Part shown: positions 1 through 8,400 of the stretch, in pieces
Layout of the letters: every line of letters begins with the position of its first letter
Numbering within the stretch: position 1 is the first letter of the stretch
Source: Umezawaea sp049997955
GTDB taxonomy: Bacteria; Actinomycetota; Actinomycetes; Mycobacteriales; Pseudonocardiaceae
Assembly (NCBI GenBank): GCA_049997955.1
Contig: JAEBDY010000005.1
Coordinates: forward strand, 186,001-250,000
Direction of reading: 5' to 3'
DNA: 64,000 nt
The notes under the pieces: model-generated
What the model saw: the letters and a program-made list of their open reading frames with translations, nothing else
The model's database searches: none
What the model was told of the DNA's origin: nothing
Translations under genes and position numbers: made by a program

Positions 1-873
1 GACGTGCTGGCCGACCCGGAGGTCGCCGCCGTCGCGATCGCCACCCCGGCCGCCACCCACCTGCCGGTCGCGATGGCCGCACTGGAGGCGGGCAAGCACG
101 TCCTGGTGGAGAAGCCGCTCGCGGCGAACTTCGCCGACGGCCGCAAGCTGGTGGAGGCCGCGGAGAGCCGCGGCCTGACCCTGATGCTCGACCACACCTT
201 CTGCTACACCCCGGCCGTGAGCCACCTGCGCGAGCTCGTGCGCGGCGGTGAGCTGGGCGAGATCCAGTACATCGACTCGGTGCGGATCAACCTGGGCCTG
301 GTGCAGCCGGACGTCGACGTGCTGTGGGACCTCGCGCCGCACGACCTGTCGATCTTCGAGGCGATCCTGCCGGACGACGTGCGGCCGGTCGAGGTGTCCG
401 CGCACGGCTCGGACCCGATCGGCGCGGGCCACGCGTGCGTCGCGCACCTGACCATGAAGCTGTCCAACGGCTCCATCACCCACGTGCACGTGAACTGGTT
501 GTCCCCCACCAAGATCCGCACGATGGTGATCGGCGGCTCGGCCCGCACGGTGGTCTGGGACGACCTCAACCCGACGCAGCGCCTGTCCGTCTACGACAGG
601 GGCGTCGACCGCGAGCGCGAGCACAAGATCATCTCCTACCGCACCGGCGACATGGTCGCGCCCGCGCTGCCCGAGCGCGAGGCGCTGCGCGGCGTCATGG
701 CGGAGTTCGCGGCCTCGATCACCGAGGGCCGCCCGCCGCTGACCGACGGCCGCGCCGGACTGCGCGTGCTCGCGATCCTCGAAGCCGCGACCGAGAGCCT
801 GGCCAACGGCGGGACCTTCGTGCCCGTGCAGCAGGTGGACGCACCGACCAACAGTGGAGGCACGACTTCATGA
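1..873 (+). CDS. Gfo/Idh/MocA-family sugar oxidoreductase (5' truncated by window)
   Basis: NAD(P)-dependent oxidoreductase acting on a sugar nucleotide, resembling WbpB/WlbA-type 3-dehydrogenases. The reading frame is open at base 1, so the Rossmann N-terminus with its glycine motif lies outside the window. Visible are the family's EKP motif (VEKPLA, catalytic Lys) and the downstream DLAPHDLSIF segment with the conserved His. The stop TGA overlaps the ATG of the next gene by 4 bp (870-873), starting a translationally coupled chain of six sugar genes. The neighbouring WbpE-like and WbpD-like genes suggest it oxidises C3 of a UDP-hexosaminuronic acid. The family assignment is firm; the substrate is inferred from context. 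Confidence 0.88.
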   Translation, partial: DVLADPEVAAVAIATPAATHLPVAMAALEAGKHVLVEKPLAANFADGRKLVEAAESRGLTLMLDHTFCYTPAVSHLRELVRGGELGEIQYIDSVRINLGLVQPDVDVLWDLAPHDLSIFEAILPDDVRPVEVSAHGSDPIGAGHACVAHLTMKLSNGSITHVHVNWLSPTKIRTMVIGGSARTVVWDDLNPTQRLSVYDRGVDREREHKIISYRTGDMVAPALPEREALRGVMAEFAASITEGRPPLTDGRAGLRVLAILEAATESLANGGTFVPVQQVDAPTNSGGTTS

Positions 874-1844
874 CCCAGCCCATTTCCGGTCAGCGGGCGC
901 TGGTCACCGGCGGAGCGGGAACCATCGGTTCCTCGGTGGTGGACCAGCTGGTCGCCGCCGGGGCGGCCGAGGTGGTCGTGCTGGACAACTTCGTGCGCGG
1001 CCGCCGGGAGAACCTGGCCGACGCGCTCGCCGTCGCGGACGGCCGGGTGACCGTCGTCGAGGGCGACATCAACGACCGCGAGCTGGTCGGTGAGCTGTCC
1101 CAGGGCATCGACCTCGTCTTCCACCTCGCCGCGATCCGCATCACCCAGTGCGCCGAGGAACCGCGGCTCGCGCTGGAGTGCTTGGTGGACGGCACCTTCA
1201 CCGTTCTCGAAGCCGCCGCGGCGGCGAACGTCAAGAAGGTCGTCGCCTCCTCGTCGGCGTCCGTCTACGGCCTCGCCGAGACGTTCCCGACCACGGAACG
1301 GCACCACCCGTACAACAACGACACCTTCTACGGCGCCGCCAAGGCGTTCAACGAGGGGATGCTGCGCAGCTTCCACGCGATGAACGGCCTGGACTACGTG
1401 GCACTGCGGTACTTCAACGTGTACGGGCCGAGGATGGACGCGCACGGCCTCTACACCGAGGTGCTCATCCGGTGGATGGAGCGCATCTCCGACGGCACGG
1501 CCCCGCTGGTCTTCGGCGACGGCGCGCAGACGATGGACTTCGTGCACGTGCACGACATCGCCCGCGCCAACGTCCTGGCGGCCAGGGCCGACGTCACCGA
1601 CACCGTCTACAACATCGCCAGCTCGCAGGAGACCAGCCTGGCGGGCCTCGCGCACGCGCTGCTGCGCGCGATGGACTCCGACCTCCCCCTGGAGCACGGG
1701 CCGGAGCGCAAGGTCAACGGCGTGACCCGCAGGCTGGCGGACATCTCCGCCGCCGCGCGGGACCTCGGCTGGAAACCGGAGATCGGCATGGACGACGGCC
1801 TGCGCGAACTGGTGTCGTGGTGGCGTGCGGAGACCGGCCGATGA
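870..1844 (+). CDS. NAD-dependent epimerase/dehydratase (extended SDR)
   Basis: 324-residue extended short-chain dehydrogenase that would epimerise or dehydrate a nucleotide sugar. It starts MTQPISGQRALVTGGAGTIG; the TGGAGTIG nucleotide-binding motif sits at about residues 13-20. A Ser-rich strand (SSSASVYG) and the catalytic Tyr-Lys pair (YGAAK) follow, and a C-terminal substrate-binding half includes RYFNVYGPR. The ATG at 870 was chosen because it overlaps the upstream stop and gives the normal family length; the open frame extends upstream only as noise. Its own stop overlaps the next start (ATGA, 1841-1844). It is closest in look to UDP-glucose 4-epimerase-like enzymes; the exact sugar is not determined. 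Confidence 0.88.
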   Translation: MTQPISGQRALVTGGAGTIGSSVVDQLVAAGAAEVVVLDNFVRGRRENLADALAVADGRVTVVEGDINDRELVGELSQGIDLVFHLAAIRITQCAEEPRLALECLVDGTFTVLEAAAAANVKKVVASSSASVYGLAETFPTTERHHPYNNDTFYGAAKAFNEGMLRSFHAMNGLDYVALRYFNVYGPRMDAHGLYTEVLIRWMERISDGTAPLVFGDGAQTMDFVHVHDIARANVLAARADVTDTVYNIASSQETSLAGLAHALLRAMDSDLPLEHGPERKVNGVTRRLADISAAARDLGWKPEIGMDDGLRELVSWWRAETGR

Positions 1845-2980
1845 TCCCGGTGATGCGTCCGGTCCTCGGTGAGGAAGAGGCCTTGGCCGCCGCCGAGGCG
1901 GTCCGGTCCGGCTGGGTCGCGCAGGGGCCGAGGGTCGCGAGCTTCGAGGAAGCCTTCAGCACCAGGGTAGGCGCCCGACACGGCGTCGCCGTGTCGTCGT
2001 GCACGACCGCGCTGCACCTCGCCGTGCACCTGCTCGACATCGGCCCCGGCGACGAGGTCGTCGTGCCGTCGCTGTCGTTCATCGCCACCGCCAACGCCGT
2101 CCGGTACTGCGGCGCCACACCGGTCTTCGCCGACGTGGACGCGACCACCGGCAACCTCACGGCCGAGACCGTGGAACCGGTGATCACCGGGAGGACCCGC
2201 GCGGTGCTCGTCGTGCACCAGGCGGGCGTGCCCGCGGACGTGCAGGCGCTGCGCGCGCTCTGCGGCCCGCAGGGCATCCCGGTGATCGAGGACGCGGCCT
2301 GCGCCGCGGGCTCCACCTACCACGGCGCGCCCGTCGGCGCGGGCGCGCTCCTGGCCGCCTGGTCGTTCCACCCGCGCAAGCTCCTCACCACCGGCGAGGG
2401 CGGGATGCTGACCACCGACAACCCGGAGTGGTCCGCGCGAGCGCGCCGGTTGCGCGAACACGGCATGAGCGTCAGCGCCGCGGACCGCCACAGCGGTGGG
2501 GGAACGGTCATCGAGGAGTACCTCGAAACCGCGTTCAACTACCGGATGACAGACATCCAGGCCGCCGTCGGGATCGTGCAGCTGTCCAGGTTGGACGGGA
2601 TCATCGCGCGCCGCCGCGAACTGGCCGCCAAGTACCACGAGATGCTGGCCGACGTGCCGGGGCTGGGCATGGTCCGGGACCCGAGCTGGGGAACGACCAA
2701 CTACCAGTCGTTCTGGGTCCGGCTGCCGGACGACAGCCCACTCTCGCGCAACGACGTGCTCGCCGCCCTCGCGGCGAACGGAGTGTCCGCGCGGCGCGGG
2801 ATCATGGCGTCGCACCTGGAGCCCGCGTACGCCGGGCACCCGCGTGTCGACCTCCCGGTCACCGAGGACTTCACCGGCCGGACCCTGATCCTGCCGCTGT
2901 TCCACGACATGACCGAATCCGAGCAGCACCAGGTCTCCGAGGCCTTGAGCAAGGCCCTCACGGGGGTGGCGGTGCCGTGA
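1841..2980 (+). CDS. DegT/DnrJ/EryC1/StrS-family sugar aminotransferase
   Basis: 379-residue PLP-dependent aminotransferase that places an amino group on a keto-sugar nucleotide. Visible landmarks are the glycine/serine cofactor loop (SSCTTALHLA), the Asp that pairs with the PLP pyridine (VIEDAACAAGS) and the PLP lysine in SFHPRKLLTTGEGG. The start ATG at 1841 overlaps the previous stop, and the end overlaps the GTG of the acyltransferase that follows. An aminotransferase next to a NeuD/PglD-like acyltransferase is the layout used for 4-amino-4,6-dideoxy sugars, so a bacillosamine-like or perosamine-like sugar is plausible. This is a second, distinct DegT enzyme besides the one at 3639-4751. 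Confidence 0.9.
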   Translation: MIPVMRPVLGEEEALAAAEAVRSGWVAQGPRVASFEEAFSTRVGARHGVAVSSCTTALHLAVHLLDIGPGDEVVVPSLSFIATANAVRYCGATPVFADVDATTGNLTAETVEPVITGRTRAVLVVHQAGVPADVQALRALCGPQGIPVIEDAACAAGSTYHGAPVGAGALLAAWSFHPRKLLTTGEGGMLTTDNPEWSARARRLREHGMSVSAADRHSGGGTVIEEYLETAFNYRMTDIQAAVGIVQLSRLDGIIARRRELAAKYHEMLADVPGLGMVRDPSWGTTNYQSFWVRLPDDSPLSRNDVLAALAANGVSARRGIMASHLEPAYAGHPRVDLPVTEDFTGRTLILPLFHDMTESEQHQVSEALSKALTGVAVP

Positions 2981-3642
2981 CCTGCGAGCCCCTGCTGCTG
3001 GTCGGAGCGGGCGGACTGGCCCGGGAGGTCCTCGCGGCCGTCCGGCTCGGCGACCGGTGGGAGCCGATCGGCCTGCTCGACGACCGGCCGTCGTCGGCGG
3101 GGAGCGAGGTCGACGGCGTGCGGGTGCTCGGTGGTTCGCCGCTCGTGGACGACCACCCGGACGTCAAGGTGGTCGTCTGCGTCGCGAACGCCCACCGGCC
3201 GGACGGCAGGCGGTCGGTGGTGCGCCGTCTCGGACTGCCGTCCGACCGGTTCGCCACCGTGGTGCACCCGCACGCGTCCGTCGCGCCGGGTGTCGAACTC
3301 GGCGTCGGCACGGTGCTGCTGGCCGGAGTCGTGATCACCGCGCCCCAGCGCGTCGGCTCCCACGTCCTGGCCATGCCGCAGGTGCTGCTCACCCACGACG
3401 ACGAGGTCTCGGACTTCGTCACCCTGGCGGGCCGGGCCGGTCTCGCGGGCGGTGTCCGGGTGGGCGAATCCGCCTACCTCGGCTCCGGCTCGCTGGTCCG
3501 GGAAGGCGTCCGCGTCGGCGCGGAAGCCGTGATCGGCATGGGCGCCGTGGTCCTGAACGACGTTCCCCCCGGAGAGACCTGGGTCGGGGTCCCCGCCCGC
3601 AGGCTGTCCACCGTGTCCGCTCCGCGTCTGGAGGCTTTGTGA
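2977..3642 (+). CDS. NeuD/PglD-family sugar O/N-acyltransferase
   Basis: 221-residue left-handed beta-helix acyltransferase. The N-terminal 75 residues form a Rossmann-like PglD_N domain (LLLVGAGGLAREVLAAV, DDRP). The C-terminal part has hexapeptide repeats (VAPGVELGVGTVLLAGVVI through VGAEAVIGMGAVVLNDVPPGETWVGVPAR), the acetyl-CoA-binding coil. It starts at GTG 2977, overlapping the aminotransferase stop, and ends overlapping the next GTG. It most likely N-acylates the amino sugar made by the preceding aminotransferase; O-acylation is the alternative. The family is clear and the acceptor is inferred from neighbours. Confidence 0.87.
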   Translation: MTCEPLLLVGAGGLAREVLAAVRLGDRWEPIGLLDDRPSSAGSEVDGVRVLGGSPLVDDHPDVKVVVCVANAHRPDGRRSVVRRLGLPSDRFATVVHPHASVAPGVELGVGTVLLAGVVITAPQRVGSHVLAMPQVLLTHDDEVSDFVTLAGRAGLAGGVRVGESAYLGSGSLVREGVRVGAEAVIGMGAVVLNDVPPGETWVGVPARRLSTVSAPRLEAL

Positions 3643-4751
3643 ACAACCCCGTCCCGCTCGTCGACCTCGCGGCACAACACGCGTCGGTGGCCGACGAGGT
3701 CGCCGAGGGCTGGGCCGCCGTGCTGGCGAAGACCGCCTTCATCGGCGGTCCCCAGGTCGCCGCGTTCGAGCAGGAGTTCGCGTCCTACGTCGGTGTCGAC
3801 CACTGCGTCGGCGTGGGCAACGGCACCGACGCGCTGGAGTTCGCGCTGCGCGCGGCGGGCATCGGTCCCGGCGACGAGTGCGTCCTGCCCGCCAACACCT
3901 TCATCGCCACCGCCGAGGCGGTCGTGCGCGCCGGCGCGGTGCCGGTGCTGGTCGACTGCGTCGCCGACACCGGGCTCATCGACGTCGAGGCGCTCGCGGG
4001 CGTGGTGACCGAGCGGACCGCGGCGATCATCCCGGTCCACCTGTACGGGCAGGCCGCGCAGGTCGAGCTGGTCCACCCCATCGCCGAGTCCGTCGGCGCC
4101 GTGGTCGTCGAGGACGCCGCGCAGTCCCAGGGCGCCAGGAGGCGCGGCGTGACAACGGGTGCGCTGGGCCACATCGCCGGGACGAGCTTCTACCCCGGCA
4201 AGAACCTCGGCGCGTACGGCGACGGCGGCGCGGTGCTGACCGCGGACCCGCGCCTGGCGGAGCGGGTGCGCCTGCTGCGCGAGCACGGTTCGCCGAGCAA
4301 GTACGTGCACACCGAGATCGGGTTCAACAGCAGGCTCGACACGCTGCAGGCCGTCGTGCTCTCGGCCAAGCTCCGCAGACTGGAGGACGGGAACTCCTCC
4401 CGCAGGCAGGCGGCCGTCCGCTACGGCAAGCTCCTGGAGGAGCTGCCGGGCGTCGTCACACCCGTGGTGGCCGAGGGCAACGAGCCCGTCTGGCACCTCT
4501 ACGTCGTCCGGGTCGCCGAACGCGACCGCGTGCTCGCGCAGCTCAACGCCGCGGGCATCGGCGCGGGCGTGCACTACCCGGTTCCCGTGCACCTCACCGG
4601 TTCCTTCGCCTCCCTCGGCCACGGCAGGGGCGACTTCCCCGTGTCCGAGCTGCTCGCAGGCGAGATCCTCTCGCTGCCGATGTTCCCGGAGATCACGCCC
4701 GCGCAGCAGGAGCGCGTGGTCGACGTGCTCGCGACGGCGGTCGGACGATGA
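3639..4751 (+). CDS. DegT-family aminotransferase, WbpE-like
   Basis: 370-residue PLP aminotransferase. The N-terminal signature VPLVDLAAQ, the GNGTDALEFAL cofactor loop, VVVEDAAQSQGA (Asp to PLP) and the lysine in TSFYPGKNLGAYGDGGA strongly resemble WbpE/WlbC, which aminates C3 of UDP-3-keto-GlcNAcA. The GTG at 3639 was selected for its 4-bp overlap with the preceding stop. It is followed at once by a WbpD-like N-acetyltransferase (ATGA overlap at 4748), reproducing the WbpB-E-D order of enzymes with the oxidoreductase at the start of the chain. The substrate is inferred from this context. Confidence 0.9.
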   Translation: MNNPVPLVDLAAQHASVADEVAEGWAAVLAKTAFIGGPQVAAFEQEFASYVGVDHCVGVGNGTDALEFALRAAGIGPGDECVLPANTFIATAEAVVRAGAVPVLVDCVADTGLIDVEALAGVVTERTAAIIPVHLYGQAAQVELVHPIAESVGAVVVEDAAQSQGARRRGVTTGALGHIAGTSFYPGKNLGAYGDGGAVLTADPRLAERVRLLREHGSPSKYVHTEIGFNSRLDTLQAVVLSAKLRRLEDGNSSRRQAAVRYGKLLEELPGVVTPVVAEGNEPVWHLYVVRVAERDRVLAQLNAAGIGAGVHYPVPVHLTGSFASLGHGRGDFPVSELLAGEILSLPMFPEITPAQQERVVDVLATAVGR

Positions 4752-5335
4752 CCGTTTTCGTCCACCCCAAGGGACTTTGCGAGAGCGACCAGGTCGGCGA
4801 CGGCACACGGGTGTGGGCGTTCGCCCACGTCCTGCCCGGCGCGCGGATCGGTCGCGACTGCAACGTCTGCGACGGGGCGTTCATCGAATCCGGTGCCGTC
4901 CTCGGCGACCGCGTCACGGTCAAGAACGGGACGCTGGTGTTCGACGGGGTCACCTGCGAGGACGAGGTCTTCCTCGGCCCCAACGTGCTCTTCACCAACG
5001 ACCTGAGGCCGAGGGCCGCGATCCGCAAGGGGCCGGAAGCCCTCCTGTCCACTGTGGTCCGGCGTGGCGCCACGCTCGGCGCGGGCGCGGTCGTGGTGTG
5101 CGGCACGGAGATCGGCGAGCACGCCTTCGCCGCGGCGGGCGCCGTCGTCACCAAGGACGTCGCCGCTCACTCGTTCGTCGCGGGAAACCCCGCCCGGCAC
5201 AAGGGATGGGTCTGCGTCTGCGGCGAGCGGCTCGACGCCGCGCTGCGCTGCCCGGACTGCGGCCGCTCGCACGAGAAGTCACGAACGGGTAGCGGTTTGC
5301 GCGCGCTGGAAGGGGAATCGATCGCGCAGAGCTGA
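4748..5335 (+). CDS. WbpD/WlbB-like sugar N-acetyltransferase with C-terminal zinc ribbon
   Basis: 195-residue hexapeptide-repeat acetyltransferase. Typical features are VGDGTRVWAFAHVLPGARIG near the start, the GPNVLFTNDLRPRA loop containing the conserved Asn/Asp of WbpD/WlbB enzymes, and GAVVTKDVAAHSFVAGNPAR at the end of the coil. After the coil four cysteines (CVCGERL then CPDC) form a likely zinc ribbon, a tail seen on some relatives. It would acetylate the 3-amino group introduced by the preceding aminotransferase. It is the last gene of the coupled six-gene chain; a 113-bp gap follows before the large secreted protein. Confidence 0.88.
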   Translation: MTVFVHPKGLCESDQVGDGTRVWAFAHVLPGARIGRDCNVCDGAFIESGAVLGDRVTVKNGTLVFDGVTCEDEVFLGPNVLFTNDLRPRAAIRKGPEALLSTVVRRGATLGAGAVVVCGTEIGEHAFAAAGAVVTKDVAAHSFVAGNPARHKGWVCVCGERLDAALRCPDCGRSHEKSRTGSGLRALEGESIAQS

Positions 5336-5448
5336 CGGGACGAGCACGATGAGTGAAAGATCCTTGGGATACGCCAAATCGAGTAACGGTGCGGGGTGTA
5401 TGGCCGAGTACAAGACAAGCATTCTTATGGCGCCCATGGAGGCATCTG

Positions 5449-8400
5449 ATGGACAGACCGGTGCGCAGGGTCCGGTGGGGTAGAAGAGCCAGGATCGGTG
5501 TGATCGTCAGTTCGCTGATCGGCTCGATCGCGGTCGTGACGGCGCCGGTGGCGGTCGCCGGTCCTTGCGACCCCCCGAACAACGCCATCGTCTGCGAGAA
5601 CTCGAAAGCGGGCACGCCGAGGGGCGACTGGTTCATCGAGACCGTCTACGGCGACATCGAGGGCTTCGGCACGCAGGCGAGCGTCCAGCCGGGCGAGCGG
5701 CTTGATTTCAAGATCAAGACGCCGAGCACCGACTACACCGTGGACATCCTCCGGCTCGGTTGGTACGGCGGAACGGGCGCCCGCAAGGTCGCCACGCTGA
5801 ACCCGACCGTCTCCCTGCCGCAGAGCCAGCCGCAGTGCGGCTACCAGTCGTCGTTCGGCCTCGTCGACTGCGGCAACTGGAAGGTCTCGACCAACTGGCA
5901 GGTGCCCAGCACCGCCGTCCCCGGCTTCTACGTCGCCAACTTCGTCCGCAACGATGACTCCGGCGCGAGCCAGTTCCCCTTCGTGGTGCGCAGCGACAGC
6001 TCCCACTCGGACATCGTGGTCCAGACGTCCGACCAGACCTGGCAGGCCTACAACAAGTACGGCGACCGCCCCGGCGTCAACGAGTTCAACCTCTACGAGG
6101 GCGGCTTCGCGGGCTCCGCGGACGGCCGCGCGTACAAGGTCAGCTACAACCGCCCGTACCGCAACGGCGGCACCGCCAGCTTCCTCAACGCCGAGTACCC
6201 CCTGATCCGCTGGCTGGAGCGCAACGGCTACGACGTGAGCTACCTGTCCGGTGTGGACGTCACCAGGAACCCGGCCCTGCTGCGCAACCACAAGGTCTAC
6301 GTGTCTTCCGGGCACGATGAGTACGTGAACGCGGCGCAGCGCACGGGTGTCGAGCAGGCCCGCGCCGCCGGCGTCAACATGATGTTCATGTCGGGCAACG
6401 AGTGGTTCTGGAAGACCCGCTTCGAGAACAGCACCGACGGCACCAACACCGCCTACCGCACCCTGGTCTGCTACAAGGAGACCAAGGCGAACGCGAAGAT
6501 CGACCCGAGCCCGGAGTGGACCGGCACGTGGCGGGACCCCCGGTTCTCCCCTCCCAGCGACGCGGGCAAGCCCGAGAACGCCATCACCGGAACCCTGTTC
6601 ATGGTCAACGGCTACCGCGCGGACGCCCTGGAGGTCCCCGCCGTCCACGGCCGGAACCGCTTCTGGCGCAACACCCCGCTCGCCACCGCGACCACGAAGA
6701 CCACATTCCCGGCAGGCACGCTGGGGTACGAGTGGAACGTCGACCCGGACAACAACTTCCGGCCCGCCGGAGCGGTTCCGCTCTCGGACACGACGGTGAC
6801 CGTCGACGACGGTCAGCTGCTGCTGGACAACGGCCACTTCTACGGCGGCGGTCCCGCGACCCACAAGATGACGCTCTACCGCGACCAGACCAGCCGCGCG
6901 CTGGTGTGGGGCGCGGGGACGGTGCAGTGGTCGTGGGGTCTGGACGGTGACCACCTGTACCCGTCCGGCGCGCCGACCACGACACCGACCAGCACCGCGA
7001 TGCAGCAGGCGACGGTGAACCTGCTCGCCGACATGAGCGTGCAGCCGCAGTCGCTGATGAGCGGCTTGACCCTCGCGGTCAAGAGCACGGACACCACCGG
7101 GCCGAGCGCCGTGATCACGTCGCCCGCCGCCGGGTCGACGGTGCCCGCGGGCTCCCAGATCACCATCTCCGGCACCGCGACGGACTCCGGTGGCGGTCGG
7201 GTCGGCTCGGTCGAGGTGTCGATCGACGGCGGCGCGACCTGGCGCCGCGCCGCGGGACTGGACACCTGGACGTACTCCTGGAGCCCGAGCACGCTCGGCC
7301 CGGTGTCGATCCGGGTCCGCGCCTCCGACGACAGCGCCAACCTCGGCGCGACCGCGACCGCGAACGTCACCGTGGGGGCGCAGCAGTGCCCCTGCACGGT
7401 GTTCGGCAACCAGACGCCGCCGGTGGTGGACTCCGGCGACGCCGCGGCCGTCGAGGTGGGCATGAAGTTCCGCACCTCGGTCAACGCCACGGTCACCGGT
7501 GTCCGGTTCTACAAGTCGGCCGCGAACACCGGTTCGCACACCGGTTCGCTGTGGTCCTCGTCCGGTCAGCGCCTCGCCACCGGGACGTACTCCGCCGAGT
7601 CCGCTACCGGGTGGCAGACGCTGAACTTCGCCCAGCCCGTGCAGATCAGGACGGGGCAGACCTACATCACGTCCTACTCGACCACGACCGGGCACTACGC
7701 GGTCGGCGCCGGGTACTTCAACGGCAAGGGCGCGGGTGTGGTCCCGGTGACCGCGCCGTCCACCGCCGACGCGGGCGGCAACGGCGTGTTCCGCTACGGA
7801 TCGGGCTTCCCCGACTCGTCCTTCAACGGCGGCAACTACTGGGTCGACGTCGTGATCACCACTGCGGGCGCGGACAACTCGCCCCCGTCGGTGAGCTCGA
7901 CCAGCCCCGCCGCGAACTCGACCGGGCACCACACCGACCAGGACGTGACGACGACGTTCTCCGAGCCGGTCGACCCGGCGAGCGTGACCTTCACCGTGAC
8001 CTCCGGCCAGACGTCGGTGCCGGGCACGGTCAGCGTCGACGACAACGTCGTGCGCTTCACCCCGACGAACCTGCTGCTGGCCAACACCTCCTACACGGCG
8101 ACCGCCAACGCCACGGACGGCTTCGGCAACGTGCTGGCCTCGCCGAAGACGTGGAGCTTCACCACCGGGGCGGGCCCGGCGCCGTGCCCGTGCACGATCT
8201 TCGGGCAGACGACCCCCGCCAGTTCGGACACCAACGACCCGAGCGACGTCGAGCTGGGCGTCAAGTTCACCAGTTCCACGAACGCCGTGGTCACCGGAGT
8301 CCGGTTCTACAAGTCGGCGGCGAACACCGGAACCCACATCGGGTCCCTGTGGCTGTCGACCGGGCAGCGGCTCGCGTACGGCAACTTCGCCAACGAGACC

